A stretch of DNA of 64,000 nt from Enterobacter chengduensis (lineage in GTDB: Bacteria > Pseudomonadota > Gammaproteobacteria > Enterobacterales > Enterobacteriaceae): NCBI RefSeq assembly GCF_001984825.2, contig NZ_CP043318.1, positions 4,650,001 through 4,714,000 on the forward strand, in the 5' to 3' direction. Each line of letters opens with the position of its first letter. Position 1 is the stretch's first letter. The position numbers and the translations under genes were made by a program. The notes under the pieces were generated by a model. The model searched no databases, was not told the origin of the DNA, and was given only the letters and a program-made list of their open reading frames with translations. Below, one piece after another: positions 21,101 through 31,784 of the stretch.

Positions 21101-22474
21101 GTGGACCACCTGCCGATTTTCTGTCAATTACGCTATCGCGACTGCCTGCTTGTGGGCGGCGGCGATGTGGCCGAGCGCAAAGCGCGCCTGCTGCTGGAAG
21201 CGGGGGCCCAACTGACCGTCAACGCCCTCGCCTTCGCCCCGCAGTTTGAGGTCTGGGCCCGGGCAGGGATGCTCACGCTGGTTCAGGGAGAGTTTGACGA
21301 ATCCCTGCTGGATACCTGCTGGCTGACTATAGCCGCAACGGATGATGATGACGTGAACCAGCGCGTCAGCGATGCCTGCGAAGCGCGCCGCATTTTCTGC
21401 AACGTGGTGGATGCGCCGAAAGAGGCCAGCTTTATTATGCCGTCGATTATCGACCGCTCGCCGCTAATGATTGCGGTGTCGTCCGGCGGACGCTCGCCGG
21501 TTCTCGCCCGGCTGCTGCGGGAAAAACTAGAGGCCATGCTGCCCCAGCACCTCGGTCAGATTGCCCACTACGCCGGGCAGCTCCGCGCCCGCGTGAAGCA
21601 AACCTTCGCGACCGTGGGCGAGCGCCGCCGCTTCTGGGAAAAATTCTTTGTGAACGACAGGCTGGCGCAGTCGCTGGCGAACCAGGACACCAAAGCCGTT
21701 GAAGAGACGACCGAACGGCTGCTGAGCGAGCCGCTGGATCACCGCGGTGAAGTGGTGCTGGTTGGCGCGGGCCCGGGCGATGCGGGCCTGCTGACGCTGA
21801 AAGGCCTGCAGCAGATCCAGCAGGCGGATATCGTGGTTTATGACCGTCTGGTCTCTGACGACATTATGAACCTGGTGCGTCGCGACGCCGACCGCGTCTT
21901 CGTGGGCAAACGCGCGGGCTACCACTGCGTGCCGCAGGAGGAGATCAACCAGATCCTGCTTCGCGAGGCGCAGAAAGGCAAGCGCGTGGTGCGCCTTAAG
22001 GGTGGCGACCCGTTTATCTTTGGGCGCGGCGGCGAGGAGCTGGAAACCCTGTGCAGCGCAGGTATTCCGTTCTCCGTGGTGCCGGGCATTACGGCGGCGT
22101 CCGGTTGCTCAGCCTACTCTGGCATTCCGCTGACCCACCGGGATTACGCCCAGAGCGTGCGCCTGGTGACGGGCCACTTAAAAACCGGCTGCGAGCTGGA
22201 CTGGCATAACCTGGCCGCCGAAAAGCAGACGCTGGTGTTCTATATGGGGTTGAATCAGGCCGCTACCATTCAGGCGAAGCTGCTGGAGCACGGCATGGAG
22301 GCGGATATGCCCGTCGCGCTGGTGGAAAACGGTACCGCCATAACGCAGCGCGTGGTGGATGGCGTGCTGACGCAGTTAGGCGAACTGGCGCAGCAGGTTG
22401 AAAGCCCGGCGCTGATCGTGGTAGGCCGCGTGGTTGAACTGCGCGAGAAGCTGAACTGGTTCTCTCATCATTAA
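21101..22474 (+). CDS. cysG: Siroheme synthase (methyltransferase, dehydrogenase, ferrochelatase)
   Basis: A 457-residue fusion that makes siroheme, the cofactor of NirB and of sulfite reductase. The N-terminal domain begins with an NAD-binding fold ([16 protein letters not shown]) and carries Ser128 in VSSGGRSP, the phosphorylated serine of the Salmonella enzyme. The C-terminal uroporphyrinogen-III methyltransferase starts near residue 220 ([15 protein letters not shown]), with [13 protein letters not shown] and PGITAASG. The start is GTG, as in E. coli, preceded by GAGGTAAC. Confidence 0.96.
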   Translation: MDHLPIFCQLRYRDCLLVGGGDVAERKARLLLEAGAQLTVNALAFAPQFEVWARAGMLTLVQGEFDESLLDTCWLTIAATDDDDVNQRVSDACEARRIFCNVVDAPKEASFIMPSIIDRSPLMIAVSSGGRSPVLARLLREKLEAMLPQHLGQIAHYAGQLRARVKQTFATVGERRRFWEKFFVNDRLAQSLANQDTKAVEETTERLLSEPLDHRGEVVLVGAGPGDAGLLTLKGLQQIQQADIVVYDRLVSDDIMNLVRRDADRVFVGKRAGYHCVPQEEINQILLREAQKGKRVVRLKGGDPFIFGRGGEELETLCSAGIPFSVVPGITAASGCSAYSGIPLTHRDYAQSVRLVTGHLKTGCELDWHNLAAEKQTLVFYMGLNQAATIQAKLLEHGMEADMPVALVENGTAITQRVVDGVLTQLGELAQQVESPALIVVGRVVELREKLNWFSHH

Positions 22475-22504
22475 CGTATAGCACGTTGGCATTGCGGCTT
22501 TTAG

Positions 22505-22574
22505 TCGGGTGGCGGCTTCGCCTTACCCGACCTACACGATCCCGTAGGCCGGGTAAGCGTTAGCGCCACCCGGC
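22505..22574. repeat. Inverted pair of REP-like units (family B)
   Basis: Unit 1 at 22505-22535 (begins TCGGGTGGCGGCTTCGCC) and unit 2 at 22544-22574 (begins GTAGGCCGGGTAAGCG) face each other, a BIME-like arrangement in the gap between the convergent cysG and trpS. Related single units occur at 35271, 42395 and 53362. Confidence 0.85.
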
Positions 22575-22582
22575 AAGCAGAC

Positions 22583-23587
22583 TCAAGGTTTCGCGACAAA
22601 CCCAATCGCTTCGTATACCGCTTTCAGGGTTTCGGACGCGCGCGCGCTGGCTTTTTCCGCGCCGTCTTTCATCACCTTCTGCAGGAAAGCTTCGTCATTA
22701 CGGTAGCGGTGATAACGCTCCTGCAGCTCGGTCAGCATGCCGGAAACGGCGTCTGCCACTTCACCTTTCAGGTGGCCGTACATCTTGCCTTCGAAGTGCT
22801 GTTCCAGCTCAGGAATGCTCTGGCCAGTCACGCCGGAGAGGATATCCAGCAGGTTGGAAACGCCCGCTTTATTCTGCACGTCGTAGCGCACCACCGGCGG
22901 CTCGTCGGAGTCGGTGACCGCGCGCTTGAGCTTTTTCACCACCGATTTCGGATCTTCCAGCAGGCCGATAACGTTGTTGCGGTTATCGTCAGACTTGGAC
23001 ATCTTCTTGGTCGGCTCCAGCAGCGACATGACGCGTGCGCCCGATTTCGGAATAAACGGCTCAGGCACTTTAAACACCTCGCCGTAAAGCGCGTTAAAGC
23101 GCTGGGCGATATCGCGGCTCAGCTCCAGATGCTGTTTCTGGTCTTCACCGACAGGAACCTGGTTGGTCTGGTACAGCAGAATGTCAGCCGCCATCAGCAC
23201 CGGATAGTCAAACAGACCCGCGTTGATGTTTTCAGAATAGCGCGCGGATTTATCCTTGAACTGGGTCATGCGGCTCAGCTCGCCGAAATAGGTGTAGCAG
23301 TTCAGCGCCCAGCCCAGCTGTGCGTGCTCCGGCACGTGAGACTGAACGAAGATGGTGCTCTTCTCAGGATCGATGCCGCAGGCCAGATACAGCGCCAGCG
23401 TGTCGAGGGTGGCTTTGCGCAGCTTCTCAGGATCCTGACGCGCGGTTATCGCGTGGAGATCGACGATGCAGTAAATGCAATGGTAGTCATCCTGCATGCT
23501 GACCCACTGACGTAACGCACCCATGTAGTTACCAATGGTCAATTCACCTGAAGGCTGCGCGCCACTAAAAACGATGGGCTTAGTCAT
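22583..23587 (-). CDS. trpS: Tryptophanyl-tRNA synthetase
   Basis: A 334-residue class I synthetase. The HIGH-like motif is TIGNYMG near residue 17 and KMSKS lies in [11 protein letters not shown]; both are needed for ATP use and tryptophan activation. Length equals the E. coli enzyme. It is the last gene of the aroK-aroB-damX-dam-rpe-gph-trpS cluster and overlaps gph by 8 nt. Confidence 0.97.
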   Translation of the reverse strand: MTKPIVFSGAQPSGELTIGNYMGALRQWVSMQDDYHCIYCIVDLHAITARQDPEKLRKATLDTLALYLACGIDPEKSTIFVQSHVPEHAQLGWALNCYTYFGELSRMTQFKDKSARYSENINAGLFDYPVLMAADILLYQTNQVPVGEDQKQHLELSRDIAQRFNALYGEVFKVPEPFIPKSGARVMSLLEPTKKMSKSDDNRNNVIGLLEDPKSVVKKLKRAVTDSDEPPVVRYDVQNKAGVSNLLDILSGVTGQSIPELEQHFEGKMYGHLKGEVADAVSGMLTELQERYHRYRNDEAFLQKVMKDGAEKASARASETLKAVYEAIGFVAKP

Positions 23588-24341
23588 GATTCAATTCCTG
23601 ATGTTCACTGTGCGAAAGCCCGAGAGCGGGCAACAAATCTTTGAAGTGGTCGAAAACGACGTCCGGCTCACTCAGCATGATGGCTTCACCGTAGTTGTAG
23701 CCATAGGTTAACCCCACGGAAGGACACCCGGCCGCGCGGGCAGCCAGAATATCATTGCGGGAATCGCCGACAAAGAGCAGCTCCGCAGGCGTTAAGGATA
23801 ATTTTCCTGCCACCAGCAGCAGCGGTTCCGGATGCGGCTTTTTGTTCTGCACGTCATCGCCGCCCACGATTACGGAAAAATACTTCGCGATATCGAGCGC
23901 TTCCAGCAGAGGCGCAACGAACGGCGTGGGCTTGTTGGTCACCAGACCCAGCGGGATGCCTTTGGCGTGCAGCGCGCTCAGCGTTTCCTGAACGTCCGGG
24001 AACAGGAAGCTGCCCTCCTCGACGGTCTCTTCGTAGAAACGATCGAACAGCTTGCGCAGAATACGCAGCTGCTCATCCTGCGGGATGTCGGCGTGATCGA
24101 CGCTCGGTTTACCCTGGGCAGAGCGCTGCGACGCGCGCTCCTGACGCGCCCACGTTAACGCGCGCTCCATCAGAACGTCGGCGCCGTTGCCAATCCACGT
24201 TACCACGCGCTCTTCACCCGCAACGGGAAGCTCAAGGGCATACAGCGCCTGGTCCACGGCGCTCGTTAAGCCCGGCGCGCTGTCGACCAGCGTGCCGTCG
24301 AGGTCAAACGCCACACCCCGAATTGTCTGCAATTTATCCAT
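23580..24341 (-). CDS. gph: Phosphoglycolate phosphatase
   Basis: A 253-residue HAD-superfamily hydrolase; residues 12-18 read FDLDGTL with nucleophile Asp13 and acid/base Asp15. GLVTNKPT and VGDSRNDI are the second and fourth HAD motifs. It clears 2-phosphoglycolate formed when damaged DNA ends are repaired. It overlaps rpe by 8 nt and trpS by 8 nt. Confidence 0.95.
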   Translation of the reverse strand: MDKLQTIRGVAFDLDGTLVDSAPGLTSAVDQALYALELPVAGEERVVTWIGNGADVLMERALTWARQERASQRSAQGKPSVDHADIPQDEQLRILRKLFDRFYEETVEEGSFLFPDVQETLSALHAKGIPLGLVTNKPTPFVAPLLEALDIAKYFSVIVGGDDVQNKKPHPEPLLLVAGKLSLTPAELLFVGDSRNDILAARAAGCPSVGLTYGYNYGEAIMLSEPDVVFDHFKDLLPALGLSHSEHQELNHD

Positions 24342-25011
24342 GACTTACCTTCGCCAGCTCGCGGCGCATTTCATCAATGACTTTTTTGTAATCCGGCTGG
24401 TCGAAAATGGCTGAACCGGCAACGAACATATCCGCGCCTGCCGCCGCAATTTCACCAATGTTATTCACTTTCACACCGCCGTCCACTTCCAGGCGAATAT
24501 CGTAGCCTGACTCATCAATACGACGGCGCACTTCGCGCAGCTTGTCCAGCGTGTGAGGAATGAACGACTGACCGCCGAAGCCCGGGTTGACGGACATCAG
24601 CAGTATCACGTCCAGCTTGTCCATAACATGGTCGAGGTAGCTCAGCGGCGTGGCCGGGTTAAACACCAGGCCCGCCTTACAGCCGTTCTCTTTGATCAGC
24701 TGCAGCGTGCGGTCCACGTGTTCAGAGGCTTCCGGATGGAAAGTGATGATGCTGGCACCCGCCGCGGCGAAGTCAGGCACGATGCGATCAACCGGCTTTA
24801 CCATCAGATGTACGTCGATCGGCGCGGTAATGCCGTAGTTACGCAGCGCCTTGAGCACCATCGGACCGATGGTCAGGTTAGGAACGTAGTGGTTATCCAT
24901 CACGTCGAAATGGACGACATCCGCGCCAGCCGCCAGTGCGTTAGCCGTATCTTCACCCAGGCGGGCAAAATCGGCCGACAGAATTGAGGGAGCAATCAAA
25001 AACTGTTTCAT
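24334..25011 (-). CDS. rpe: Ribulose-phosphate 3-epimerase
   Basis: A 225-residue TIM-barrel epimerase of the pentose phosphate pathway. Signature strands include [16 protein letters not shown] at the N-terminus, [12 protein letters not shown] with a metal-binding His and Asp, [13 protein letters not shown] and VDGGVK. Metal-binding residues are all present. It is 41 nt after dam and overlaps gph. Confidence 0.96.
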   Translation of the reverse strand: MKQFLIAPSILSADFARLGEDTANALAAGADVVHFDVMDNHYVPNLTIGPMVLKALRNYGITAPIDVHLMVKPVDRIVPDFAAAGASIITFHPEASEHVDRTLQLIKENGCKAGLVFNPATPLSYLDHVMDKLDVILLMSVNPGFGGQSFIPHTLDKLREVRRRIDESGYDIRLEVDGGVKVNNIGEIAAAGADMFVAGSAIFDQPDYKKVIDEMRRELAKVSHG

Positions 25012-25052
25012 CCGCTTCTCCTTGAAATGTGTTTACCGGCGGGCAAAACGGC

Positions 25053-25865
25053 TCAGGGGCGATAAAGAGCCAGGAGTTCGTCCACCTTTTTACGTGTGCC
25101 GCCGTTGCTGCTAATGCTGCGCCGCACCTTGACCTGAAAATGCTTCGCGGCTTTGTACCATTCGCGCGTATCAGGCGTGTCGTGATTCGAAATTAACACC
25201 GGAATTCTTTTGCTGACCAGCTTTTCCGCCATCTCCGCCAGACGCGCCTGTTCGGCAGGGCTGAAGCTGTTGGTGTGATAAGCGGTGAAGTTCGCCGTTG
25301 CAGACAGCGGCGCGTATGGCGGGTCGCAGTAAACCACCGAGTTTACGCCTGCCAGCTCCATACACTCTTCGTAGGAGAGGCAATGAAACTCTGCGTGCTG
25401 TGCTTTTTCGGCAAAGTGGTACAGCTCGTCCTGTGGGAAATACGGGCGCTTATAGCGGCCAAAAGGCACGTTAAATTCCCCACGCAGATTATACCGGCAC
25501 AGGCCGTTGTAACCATGCCGATTGAGATAGAGGAACAGCAGCGCGCGGCGGAACGGATCCTGGCTCTGGTTAAACTCCGTGCGGAACTGATAGTAAACGT
25601 CCGGGCTATTGGTCTCGGGCGTGAACAGTTTGCGCGCCTCTGCGACGTACTCATCGGTACGCAGCTTAACGATGTTATAGAGGCTGATAAGGTCGCTGTT
25701 GATATCCGCCAGGATATAACGAGAAAAATCGGTGTTGAGGAACACCGATCCCGCACCCACGAAAGGTTCGATAAGACACTCGCCTTCAGGCAGGTGCTTT
25801 TTAATATCATCGAGCAGGGGGTATTTCCCCCCTGCCCATTTCAGAAAAGCGCGATTTTTTTTCAT
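25053..25865 (-). CDS. dam: DNA adenine methyltransferase (GATC)
   Basis: A 270-residue N6-adenine methyltransferase that methylates GATC for mismatch repair, SeqA-dependent replication timing and phase variation. FVGAGSVFLN (35-44) is the AdoMet motif and DPPY spans residues 181-184, as in E. coli. It lies between damX and rpe in the classic operon, where its dose is set by multiple promoters. Confidence 0.97.
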   Translation of the reverse strand: MKKNRAFLKWAGGKYPLLDDIKKHLPEGECLIEPFVGAGSVFLNTDFSRYILADINSDLISLYNIVKLRTDEYVAEARKLFTPETNSPDVYYQFRTEFNQSQDPFRRALLFLYLNRHGYNGLCRYNLRGEFNVPFGRYKRPYFPQDELYHFAEKAQHAEFHCLSYEECMELAGVNSVVYCDPPYAPLSATANFTAYHTNSFSPAEQARLAEMAEKLVSKRIPVLISNHDTPDTREWYKAAKHFQVKVRRSISSNGGTRKKVDELLALYRP

Positions 25866-25932
25866 GCTGACTAACTGATTACACCTTCTCCGGCTGTGGA
25901 GAAAGCTCCGACAGCATCCTGCGCTTTAAACA

Positions 25933-27240
25933 TTACTTCAGATCGGCCTGAACCTGATGAATCGGTTTCGCCCACGGGTTTTTCGCCTGAACATCAGCTG
26001 GCAGCGCCGCGACGGCACGTTTTGCTTCATCTTTAGACGAATAAACACCGCTTACCAGCACATACCACGGTTGACCGTTACGGGTCGTCTGATAAACAAC
26101 GTAGTTTTTCAGATTTGATTTTTTCGCCCAGCTGTTGAGGTTGTCATAGTTAGACGAACTGCTCAGCTGCAGCGTGTAGTTGCTGGATGGCGCCGATTTC
26201 AGCGACCCGACGTTACCGGCCGTTTTGCCTGCCGCGCTGCTGGAGGCGGTTGCCGTCGCTGCAGGCGCCGCGGTGGCAGCCGGTGCCGTGGTGGTCGCCG
26301 TGGCTTTTGGCGCAGTCTGGGTGACCGGCGCTTTAGCAGGCTCGCTCACCGCAGCCGTTTCAGTGTGTTTCGGCTGTGCCGGAGCGGCTTTCACTTCAGG
26401 CGCTTTGACTACGGCCTGAGGTTTGGCTTCACGCTTAGGCTCAATCACCGCCTGCTTACGTTCAGGACGCGTCGCAGTTTGCGTCTGGCGCGGTTTGGTT
26501 TCGGCTGCAGCAGTAGCCGTTTGTGGCTGAGCGTTACCGCCGCGAATCGGTGCAACGGTTGCCGGCTCAGTTGGCAGCGTGGAGTTCACCGCGACGTTAT
26601 CAACCTGCTGCTGGTTCTGCGGCTGCGTCAGCGCATTGTTCAGATCTCCCTGAACTTCTACGCGCTGCTGGCCTTCAGGCGCTGCAGGTGCCTGACCCTG
26701 AGCAGGGGTGGAAGAGACAGGTGGCAGAGAAACATCCTGCGGCACCGTGGTGTTACCCGCGGTCTGCTCTGCAGAAGTGGCACCCGGTGCAGGCTGTGCG
26801 CCATTCGCCTGGTTGGACGCATCGTTACCGGACAGGTTGATGCTCTTCTCGGCGGAGGCGGTTCGCTCGGTTGAATTCGTTGACGGTGCTTTCAGCGCGG
26901 AGCCAATGCCGACAATCAGCAGCACAAGCACCAGAACGCCGAGGCCCATCATAATATACTGGCGGGAAGCCGGTTTTGGCGCAGCGGCTTTTTTACGTTT
27001 ACGCGGGCGACGCTCTACAGGCTGTTCGTCCATTGAATCTTCTTCGGACTCATAATCCTCTTCTGCTCGCTCTTCGTGCACGTTGCGGCTGCGCGAAGGA
27101 CGACGATCGTCTGCATCCAAATCAACATCGTCAAAGTTGATCTGCGGCTCGCTATCACGTTCTGAAGATTGACGAGAACGACCAGTACGACGATCGCTGG
27201 GATCGGGTTTCAGCTCGTCTTCTGGTTTGAATTCATCCAT
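25933..27240 (-). CDS. damX: Cell division protein DamX (SPOR domain)
   Basis: A 435-residue bitopic inner membrane protein. A charged cytoplasmic part rich in Asp/Glu/Arg (1-100) is followed by one membrane helix (about 103-123, [20 protein letters not shown]), a long Pro/Ala/Thr/Gln-rich periplasmic linker and a C-terminal SPOR domain (about 355-430, [20 protein letters not shown]) that binds denuded septal peptidoglycan. The linker differs in length from E. coli (428), normal for this low-complexity segment. Confidence 0.95.
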   Translation of the reverse strand: MDEFKPEDELKPDPSDRRTGRSRQSSERDSEPQINFDDVDLDADDRRPSRSRNVHEERAEEDYESEEDSMDEQPVERRPRKRKKAAAPKPASRQYIMMGLGVLVLVLLIVGIGSALKAPSTNSTERTASAEKSINLSGNDASNQANGAQPAPGATSAEQTAGNTTVPQDVSLPPVSSTPAQGQAPAAPEGQQRVEVQGDLNNALTQPQNQQQVDNVAVNSTLPTEPATVAPIRGGNAQPQTATAAAETKPRQTQTATRPERKQAVIEPKREAKPQAVVKAPEVKAAPAQPKHTETAAVSEPAKAPVTQTAPKATATTTAPAATAAPAATATASSSAAGKTAGNVGSLKSAPSSNYTLQLSSSSNYDNLNSWAKKSNLKNYVVYQTTRNGQPWYVLVSGVYSSKDEAKRAVAALPADVQAKNPWAKPIHQVQADLK

Positions 27241-27332
27241 TTAACACCCCACTCAAAGGCTTATGCCAACGACTTTGCATTTCACCTGAAGCTAAACGAC
27301 CACCTGCGACAGTGGCCTGACCTTTCTAGTTT

Positions 27333-28421
27333 TTACGCCTGCTGACAATCAGCGATAGCGCCAAGAACGACATCGTGCGGCACTCCGCCGCGCACTTCAC
27401 TCTTCCCTATTGCAAGCGGGAGTACAAGACGCATCTCACCTGCCAATACTTTTTTATCGCGCATCATGTGGGGTAAATACGCTTGCGCCGACATCTCCTG
27501 CGGCCCGGTCACCGGCAAGCCTGCACGCTCAAGCAGCGCAATGATGCGTGCCGTCTCTTCCGGCTTAAACTGACCCAGACGTTCAGAGGTACGGGCAGCC
27601 ATCACCATGCCAGCCGCGACGGCTTCGCCGTGCAGCCAGTTGCCGTAACCCATTTCGGCTTCAATGGCGTGACCAAACGTATGCCCAAGATTCAGTAAAG
27701 CACGTAAGCCCGTTTCACGCTCGTCTGCGGCGACAACTTCTGCTTTCAGTTCACAACAACGGCGAATGCAGTATGCCAGCTTAGCCTCATCCAGGCGCAA
27801 CAACGCATCCATATTCTCTTCAAGCCAGCTAAAGAACTCGCCATCCAGAATAATGCCGTATTTGATCACTTCTGCCAGACCGGAAGCAAGCTCTCGCTTC
27901 GGCAGGGTTTTCAGACAGTCGAGATCCACCACCACCGATGCGGGCTGGTAGAACGCGCCAATCATATTTTTGCCGAGCGGGTGGTTGACTGCCGTTTTGC
28001 CGCCGACAGAGGAGTCGACCTGGGACAGCAGCGTGGTCGGGATTTGAATAAAACGAACGCCACGCTGATAGCTTGCGGCCGCAAAGCCGGTCAGATCGCC
28101 CACAACACCGCCGCCCAGGGCAAGCAGTGTTGTATCGCGACCGTGCGGTTTTTGCAGCAATGCGGTAAAGACGGTATCCAGTACCGTCAGGCTTTTATAC
28201 TGCTCGCCATCGGGGAGAATCACACTGTCGACTTTTACGCCCGCCTGCTCAAGCAGGTGGCGTACGCGGTCGAGATAAAGCGGAGCCAGCGTCTCATTGG
28301 TGACCAGCATCGCCCGATCACCCGCTTTCAGTGGTAAAAAGGAAGCTGGGTCGTTAAACAAACCAGCCGCGATGGTGATAGGGTAACTACGTTCCCCGAG
28401 AGTAACTGTAATCCTCTCCAT
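27333..28421 (-). CDS. aroB: 3-dehydroquinate synthase
   Basis: A 362-residue NAD- and metal-dependent enzyme that makes 3-dehydroquinate from DAHP, step two of the shikimate pathway. The nucleotide-binding [14 protein letters not shown], metal-site residues in [12 protein letters not shown] and [19 protein letters not shown] are visible. It is 57 nt downstream of aroK in the same transcript. Confidence 0.97.
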   Translation of the reverse strand: MERITVTLGERSYPITIAAGLFNDPASFLPLKAGDRAMLVTNETLAPLYLDRVRHLLEQAGVKVDSVILPDGEQYKSLTVLDTVFTALLQKPHGRDTTLLALGGGVVGDLTGFAAASYQRGVRFIQIPTTLLSQVDSSVGGKTAVNHPLGKNMIGAFYQPASVVVDLDCLKTLPKRELASGLAEVIKYGIILDGEFFSWLEENMDALLRLDEAKLAYCIRRCCELKAEVVAADERETGLRALLNLGHTFGHAIEAEMGYGNWLHGEAVAAGMVMAARTSERLGQFKPEETARIIALLERAGLPVTGPQEMSAQAYLPHMMRDKKVLAGEMRLVLPLAIGKSEVRGGVPHDVVLGAIADCQQA

Positions 28422-28478
28422 GACGCAACATCCACCTTTAATGCTTTTACCCGCAGGCGAGTGTATATAAAGCCAGAA

Positions 28479-29000
28479 TCAGTTGCTTTCCAGCATATGA
28501 ATAATCTGGTTTGCAACCACTTTAGCGCTCTGGTCGTCAGTACGAATGGTCACATCGGCAATCTCTTCATACAGCGGATTGCGTTCATCGGCCAACGCTT
28601 CCAGAACTTCGCGTGGTGGCGTTTCAACCTGCAGCAGCGGGCGCTTTTTATCGCGCTGCGTACGTGCCAGCTGTTTCTCGATGGTCGTCTCAAGATAGAC
28701 CACTACGCCACGGGCGGAGAGACGGTTGCGGGTTTCGCGAGATTTCACAGAGCCGCCGCCTGTTGCCAGAACGATGCCCTGTTTTTCCGTGAGTTCGTTG
28801 ATCACTTTTTCTTCTCGGTCACGGAAACCTTCTTCGCCTTCTACGTCGAAAACCCAGCCCACATCAGCTCCGGTTCGTTTCTCAATCTCTTGATCAGAAT
28901 CGTAAAATTCCATATTGAGTTGTTGAGCTAACTGACGCCCAATAGTGCTTTTGCCGGCACCCATAGGCCCAACCAGAAAGATATTGCGTTTCTCTGCCAT
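28479..29000 (-). CDS. aroK: Shikimate kinase I
   Basis: A 173-residue P-loop kinase that phosphorylates shikimate. GPMGAGKST at residues 11-19 is Walker [12 protein letters not shown] and [11 protein letters not shown] contact shikimate. The start MAEKRN matches E. coli AroK; 18 further upstream codons are open but lack family support. It heads the aroK-aroB-damX-dam-rpe-gph-trpS cluster. Confidence 0.96.
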   Translation of the reverse strand: MAEKRNIFLVGPMGAGKSTIGRQLAQQLNMEFYDSDQEIEKRTGADVGWVFDVEGEEGFRDREEKVINELTEKQGIVLATGGGSVKSRETRNRLSARGVVVYLETTIEKQLARTQRDKKRPLLQVETPPREVLEALADERNPLYEEIADVTIRTDDQSAKVVANQIIHMLESN

Positions 29001-29286
29001 TTTATCGGTACTACTAAGACTATTCGTTAATGGTAATCCCCGCTTCGCAGACACCCAGCGTAGCAGGACATGAACTGAAACCTCATATGCAATAGAGCGA
29101 GAGTCAGACTAAAAATTATCTCAATACTCCGGCTTGTTTGGCAACTGATTAAATCACCGCGCCGGGCGCATAAGGTAATAAGACGTCAGTCCAACTCAAA
29201 TCGGTACTCCTTGTATGCTAATTCATGCCCCACGTCAAACATCTGCAACAATCTGAATGCAAAATCATTGCGGGGATTGTCACCCG
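29001..29286. promoter_or_regulatory. Interval between hofQ and aroK, aroK promoter region
   Basis: This 286-nt AT-rich gap should hold the main aroK promoter (minus) and the 3' end of the hof transcript. I see no RNA gene, no convincing intrinsic terminator for hofQ and no ORF worth calling. Confidence 0.5.
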
Positions 29287-30525
29287 TCAGCGAATACCCA
29301 CCAGGCGTGGCGTAATAAATACCACTAACTCGCGCCGTTCATTGTCCTTCCCGTCGTGGCGAAAAAGCTGCCCAAGCCAGGGGATTTTTCCCAGCCCCGG
29401 CACGCTGTCGCTGCCGGTTTTGTTCTTCTGCGAAAAAATTCCACCCAACGCCAGCGTTTCTCCACTTTTTACCTCCACCTGGGTTTCTATCTCCTGTTTG
29501 TCGATCGCCAGCGTTTCGCCGTCCGCCTGCTGCAGGACCTGCCCCGGCATATTTTCGCTGATGTGTAATTTCAGGCGCACGCGTCCACCGGGCAGGACCA
29601 CCGGCGTGACCTCCATCCCCAAAACCGCCTCTTTAAACTCAACGGAAGTTGCCCCGCTCTCACCGCTTGACACCTGATACGGAATTTCACTTCCCTGCTT
29701 GATGCTGGCCGGCTGCATATGCGAGGCCAGCAGCCGCGGGCTGGCGATGATATCGACCTGCTGTTTCTGCTCCAGCGCAGAGAGCTCCAGATCCAGCAGT
29801 CGACCATTGATCCGCCCGATGTTAAAGCCCACGTGGCTGGTGGCGCTGGCGACGGAAAGATCGCTGCCCAGCGTCGTGAGCTGTCCAACCTTGCCCGCGT
29901 CGGTCGCGTCGGCGAGACTCCACTTCACCCCCAGCTCACGCAGGCTTTTTTCATTAATGGTCACAATATGCGCCGCCAGCTCGACCTGTTCGACCGGAAT
30001 ATCCATCTGAGCGGCCCAGCGCTGCAGCGTATCCACTACCGTCTGGTTATCCCGAATCAGCAGCCGGTTGGTGCGTTTGTCGACGGATAAGCTCCCCTTT
30101 GGGCTCAGGAGCTTTTCCGCGGCTTTTTGCAGCTCTCCGGCATCGGCATAGGAAAAAGGGATGCCGTGAGACACCAGCGGTGCATCAAGCTGTCGTCGCG
30201 CCCGCTCCTGTTCTGCGCGTTCCTGCTGTTCACGCTCCCAGGCTGCGGTGTGCACGTAAAAAATCCCACCCTCTTCCCGCAAAACGAGGCCTGCGCTGCT
30301 CACCACCGTCTGCAGCGCCTGACGCCAGGGAACGCGCGTCAGGTTAAGCGAAAGCGTGCCGCTGACGTCAGGCGATACCACCAGATTACGGTTCTCCTGT
30401 GCAACCAGGCTTTGCAGCACCTGGACAACGGGAACGTCATCCACCACCAGCGTGATCGGTTTTGGCGCGGCGGCCCACAGCGGATGGCTGAACGCCAGTA
30501 GCCACAGCATTATCCGTAGATTCAT
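29287..30525 (-). CDS. hofQ: Outer membrane secretin HofQ (DNA uptake)
   Basis: A 412-residue secretin, homologous to ComE/PilQ, predicted to form the outer-membrane channel for DNA uptake as a nutrient. A signal peptide (about 1-19) ends LWAAA. N-terminal secretin/STN and N1-like domains are followed by the secretin core with VPGLGKIPWLGQLF and a C-terminus RRELVVFITPRL. The start MNLRIM lies inside hofP, giving an 89-nt overlap. In E. coli the set is under Sxy-CRP control; I did not find a clear CRP-S site. Confidence 0.92.
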   Translation of the reverse strand: MNLRIMLWLLAFSHPLWAAAPKPITLVVDDVPVVQVLQSLVAQENRNLVVSPDVSGTLSLNLTRVPWRQALQTVVSSAGLVLREEGGIFYVHTAAWEREQQERAEQERARRQLDAPLVSHGIPFSYADAGELQKAAEKLLSPKGSLSVDKRTNRLLIRDNQTVVDTLQRWAAQMDIPVEQVELAAHIVTINEKSLRELGVKWSLADATDAGKVGQLTTLGSDLSVASATSHVGFNIGRINGRLLDLELSALEQKQQVDIIASPRLLASHMQPASIKQGSEIPYQVSSGESGATSVEFKEAVLGMEVTPVVLPGGRVRLKLHISENMPGQVLQQADGETLAIDKQEIETQVEVKSGETLALGGIFSQKNKTGSDSVPGLGKIPWLGQLFRHDGKDNERRELVVFITPRLVGIR

Positions 30526-30841
30526 TCTTCTTCGTTCCTTCTCGTTGCCACGTCCATATTCCTGGTTTACATGCCTCACCCACGTCAACAACCAGTTCCG
30601 TTTCATTGATGTCTGTTATCGTCCAGCCCGCCGGGAAGCGCTCATGCGTTTTCAGCCGGTACCAGCGCTTCTGTCCATCCTGTAAAATGCCGGTGGCCTG
30701 CTGCCCTCTCACCATGCCGCGATAGTGCCACTGGGCCAGCTCGCCGAGGGCGCAGGGATCGTCAGGCGGGCGAAACGGGTCGCGCATGCCGGTTAATAGC
30801 AGCGCTGAGCAAACCAGCAGATATCGTGTGCTATTTCGCAT
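30437..30841 (-). CDS. hofP: HofP, small pilus-assembly-like protein
   Basis: A 134-residue protein (PilP-like) with an N-terminal membrane or signal segment and the family stretch LLTGMRDPFRPPDDPC. The start MRNSTRYLL and length equal E. coli HofP. Its last 30 codons overlap the start of hofQ in another frame, and its C-terminal residues still resemble E. coli HofP, so both frames seem to be used. It overlaps hofO by 11 nt. Confidence 0.88.
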   Translation of the reverse strand: MRNSTRYLLVCSALLLTGMRDPFRPPDDPCALGELAQWHYRGMVRGQQATGILQDGQKRWYRLKTHERFPAGWTITDINETELVVDVGEACKPGIWTWQREGTKKNESTDNAVATGVQPSAVGRRAKTDHAGGG

Positions 30842-31286
30842 GTTCCAGCTCCAGGCGCAGGCGCAACGCCGTACCTTGTGGCGCAATCGTAAAGGCGACA
30901 ATCTGCACATCCCGCTGCGCCAGCCGGGAAAAAAGCGCCGGGAGTGCTTTCCACTCCAGATCCAGTATCAGTTCCCCTCCGTTCTGCAGGGGCTTCCAGT
31001 GCACCAGCGCCGCGTCATCGCCCTGAAAATCGAGCGGGGAAAACGGCATTCGCACCCGTGCTACTGCCGTTTCTGAACGAAACGGCATCTGTCTGACAGC
31101 AGGCCATAACGCTGCGTTAGCCCTGACGTTTTCCATCAGCTGGCGTTCTAGTTCAGCACACTGCCTGTCTACCGGTCTGAGCAAGGTGCCACACGCGGCC
31201 AGTCCAGCCAGCAGACTCCCCAGACACCAGAAGAGCACCCGCCCCCAGGGGCGGCTTTCGCACCAGCGTTCTAACAGAGCGTCCAC
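30831..31286 (-). CDS. hofO: HofO, PilO-like membrane protein
   Basis: A 151-residue bitopic protein with one membrane helix near residues 17-36 (VLFWCLGSLLAGLAACGTLL) and a periplasmic alpha/beta domain. By position it is the PilO-like member of the HofMNOPQ assembly platform. It starts 3 nt after hofN and ends inside hofP. Confidence 0.86.
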   Translation of the reverse strand: MDALLERWCESRPWGRVLFWCLGSLLAGLAACGTLLRPVDRQCAELERQLMENVRANAALWPAVRQMPFRSETAVARVRMPFSPLDFQGDDAALVHWKPLQNGGELILDLEWKALPALFSRLAQRDVQIVAFTIAPQGTALRLRLELEHAK

Positions 31287-31289
31287 GCG

Positions 31290-31784
31290 CTACCCCTCGC
31301 TTTTAAGATGGAGGATGAACGTCCAGCGCCCCTGACCGTCCTGCCGAAGCTCCCCCTCCGTTCCGGGGGTAAAACCCGCTATTTGGCCAAACGCATCGCG
31401 CAGCGCAGTCAGTGCCGGCAGGGTGATGGCATACCCGGTCAATATCAGAGTGGGAGGCTGAAAGCGCAGCTCTGTCAGCCAGACCTGAGAAGGAATGGCG
31501 GCGGAGAGAGAGGCCAACACGAGCTGCCACGCGCGTTCTTGACGTTCCTGCTCTGGCATCGGCCCTTGTGCGGCGAGTCTCTGCCGGGAGAGGAGCACAT
31601 GCTGCACGGACTGCGCTCCCCTCAGATCCGCTTGCAGCGCCTGGATCCTCACGAGAGGATTCATCCGCAGACAGAAAATGGCCGCGAGCGTCAACAGCAC
31701 GGTGCCGACCCAGAGTACGCCCCAGAAACGCAGGCACCGGGCGCGCCGCTGCTGTCGCCAGGGCATAAAGTTCATGATGCTCAT
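31290..31784 (-). CDS. hofN: HofN, PilN-like membrane protein
   Basis: From the ATG at 31782-31784, which overlaps the hofM stop by 4 nt, it is 164 residues. It has the PilN hallmark NFMPWRQQRR at the N-terminus, one membrane helix (about 17-38) and a periplasmic domain with a coiled stretch. The frame is open for 31 codons upstream, discarded because they lie inside hofM and lack family support. Confidence 0.88.
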   Translation of the reverse strand: MSIMNFMPWRQQRRARCLRFWGVLWVGTVLLTLAAIFCLRMNPLVRIQALQADLRGAQSVQHVLLSRQRLAAQGPMPEQERQERAWQLVLASLSAAIPSQVWLTELRFQPPTLILTGYAITLPALTALRDAFGQIAGFTPGTEGELRQDGQGRWTFILHLKSEG

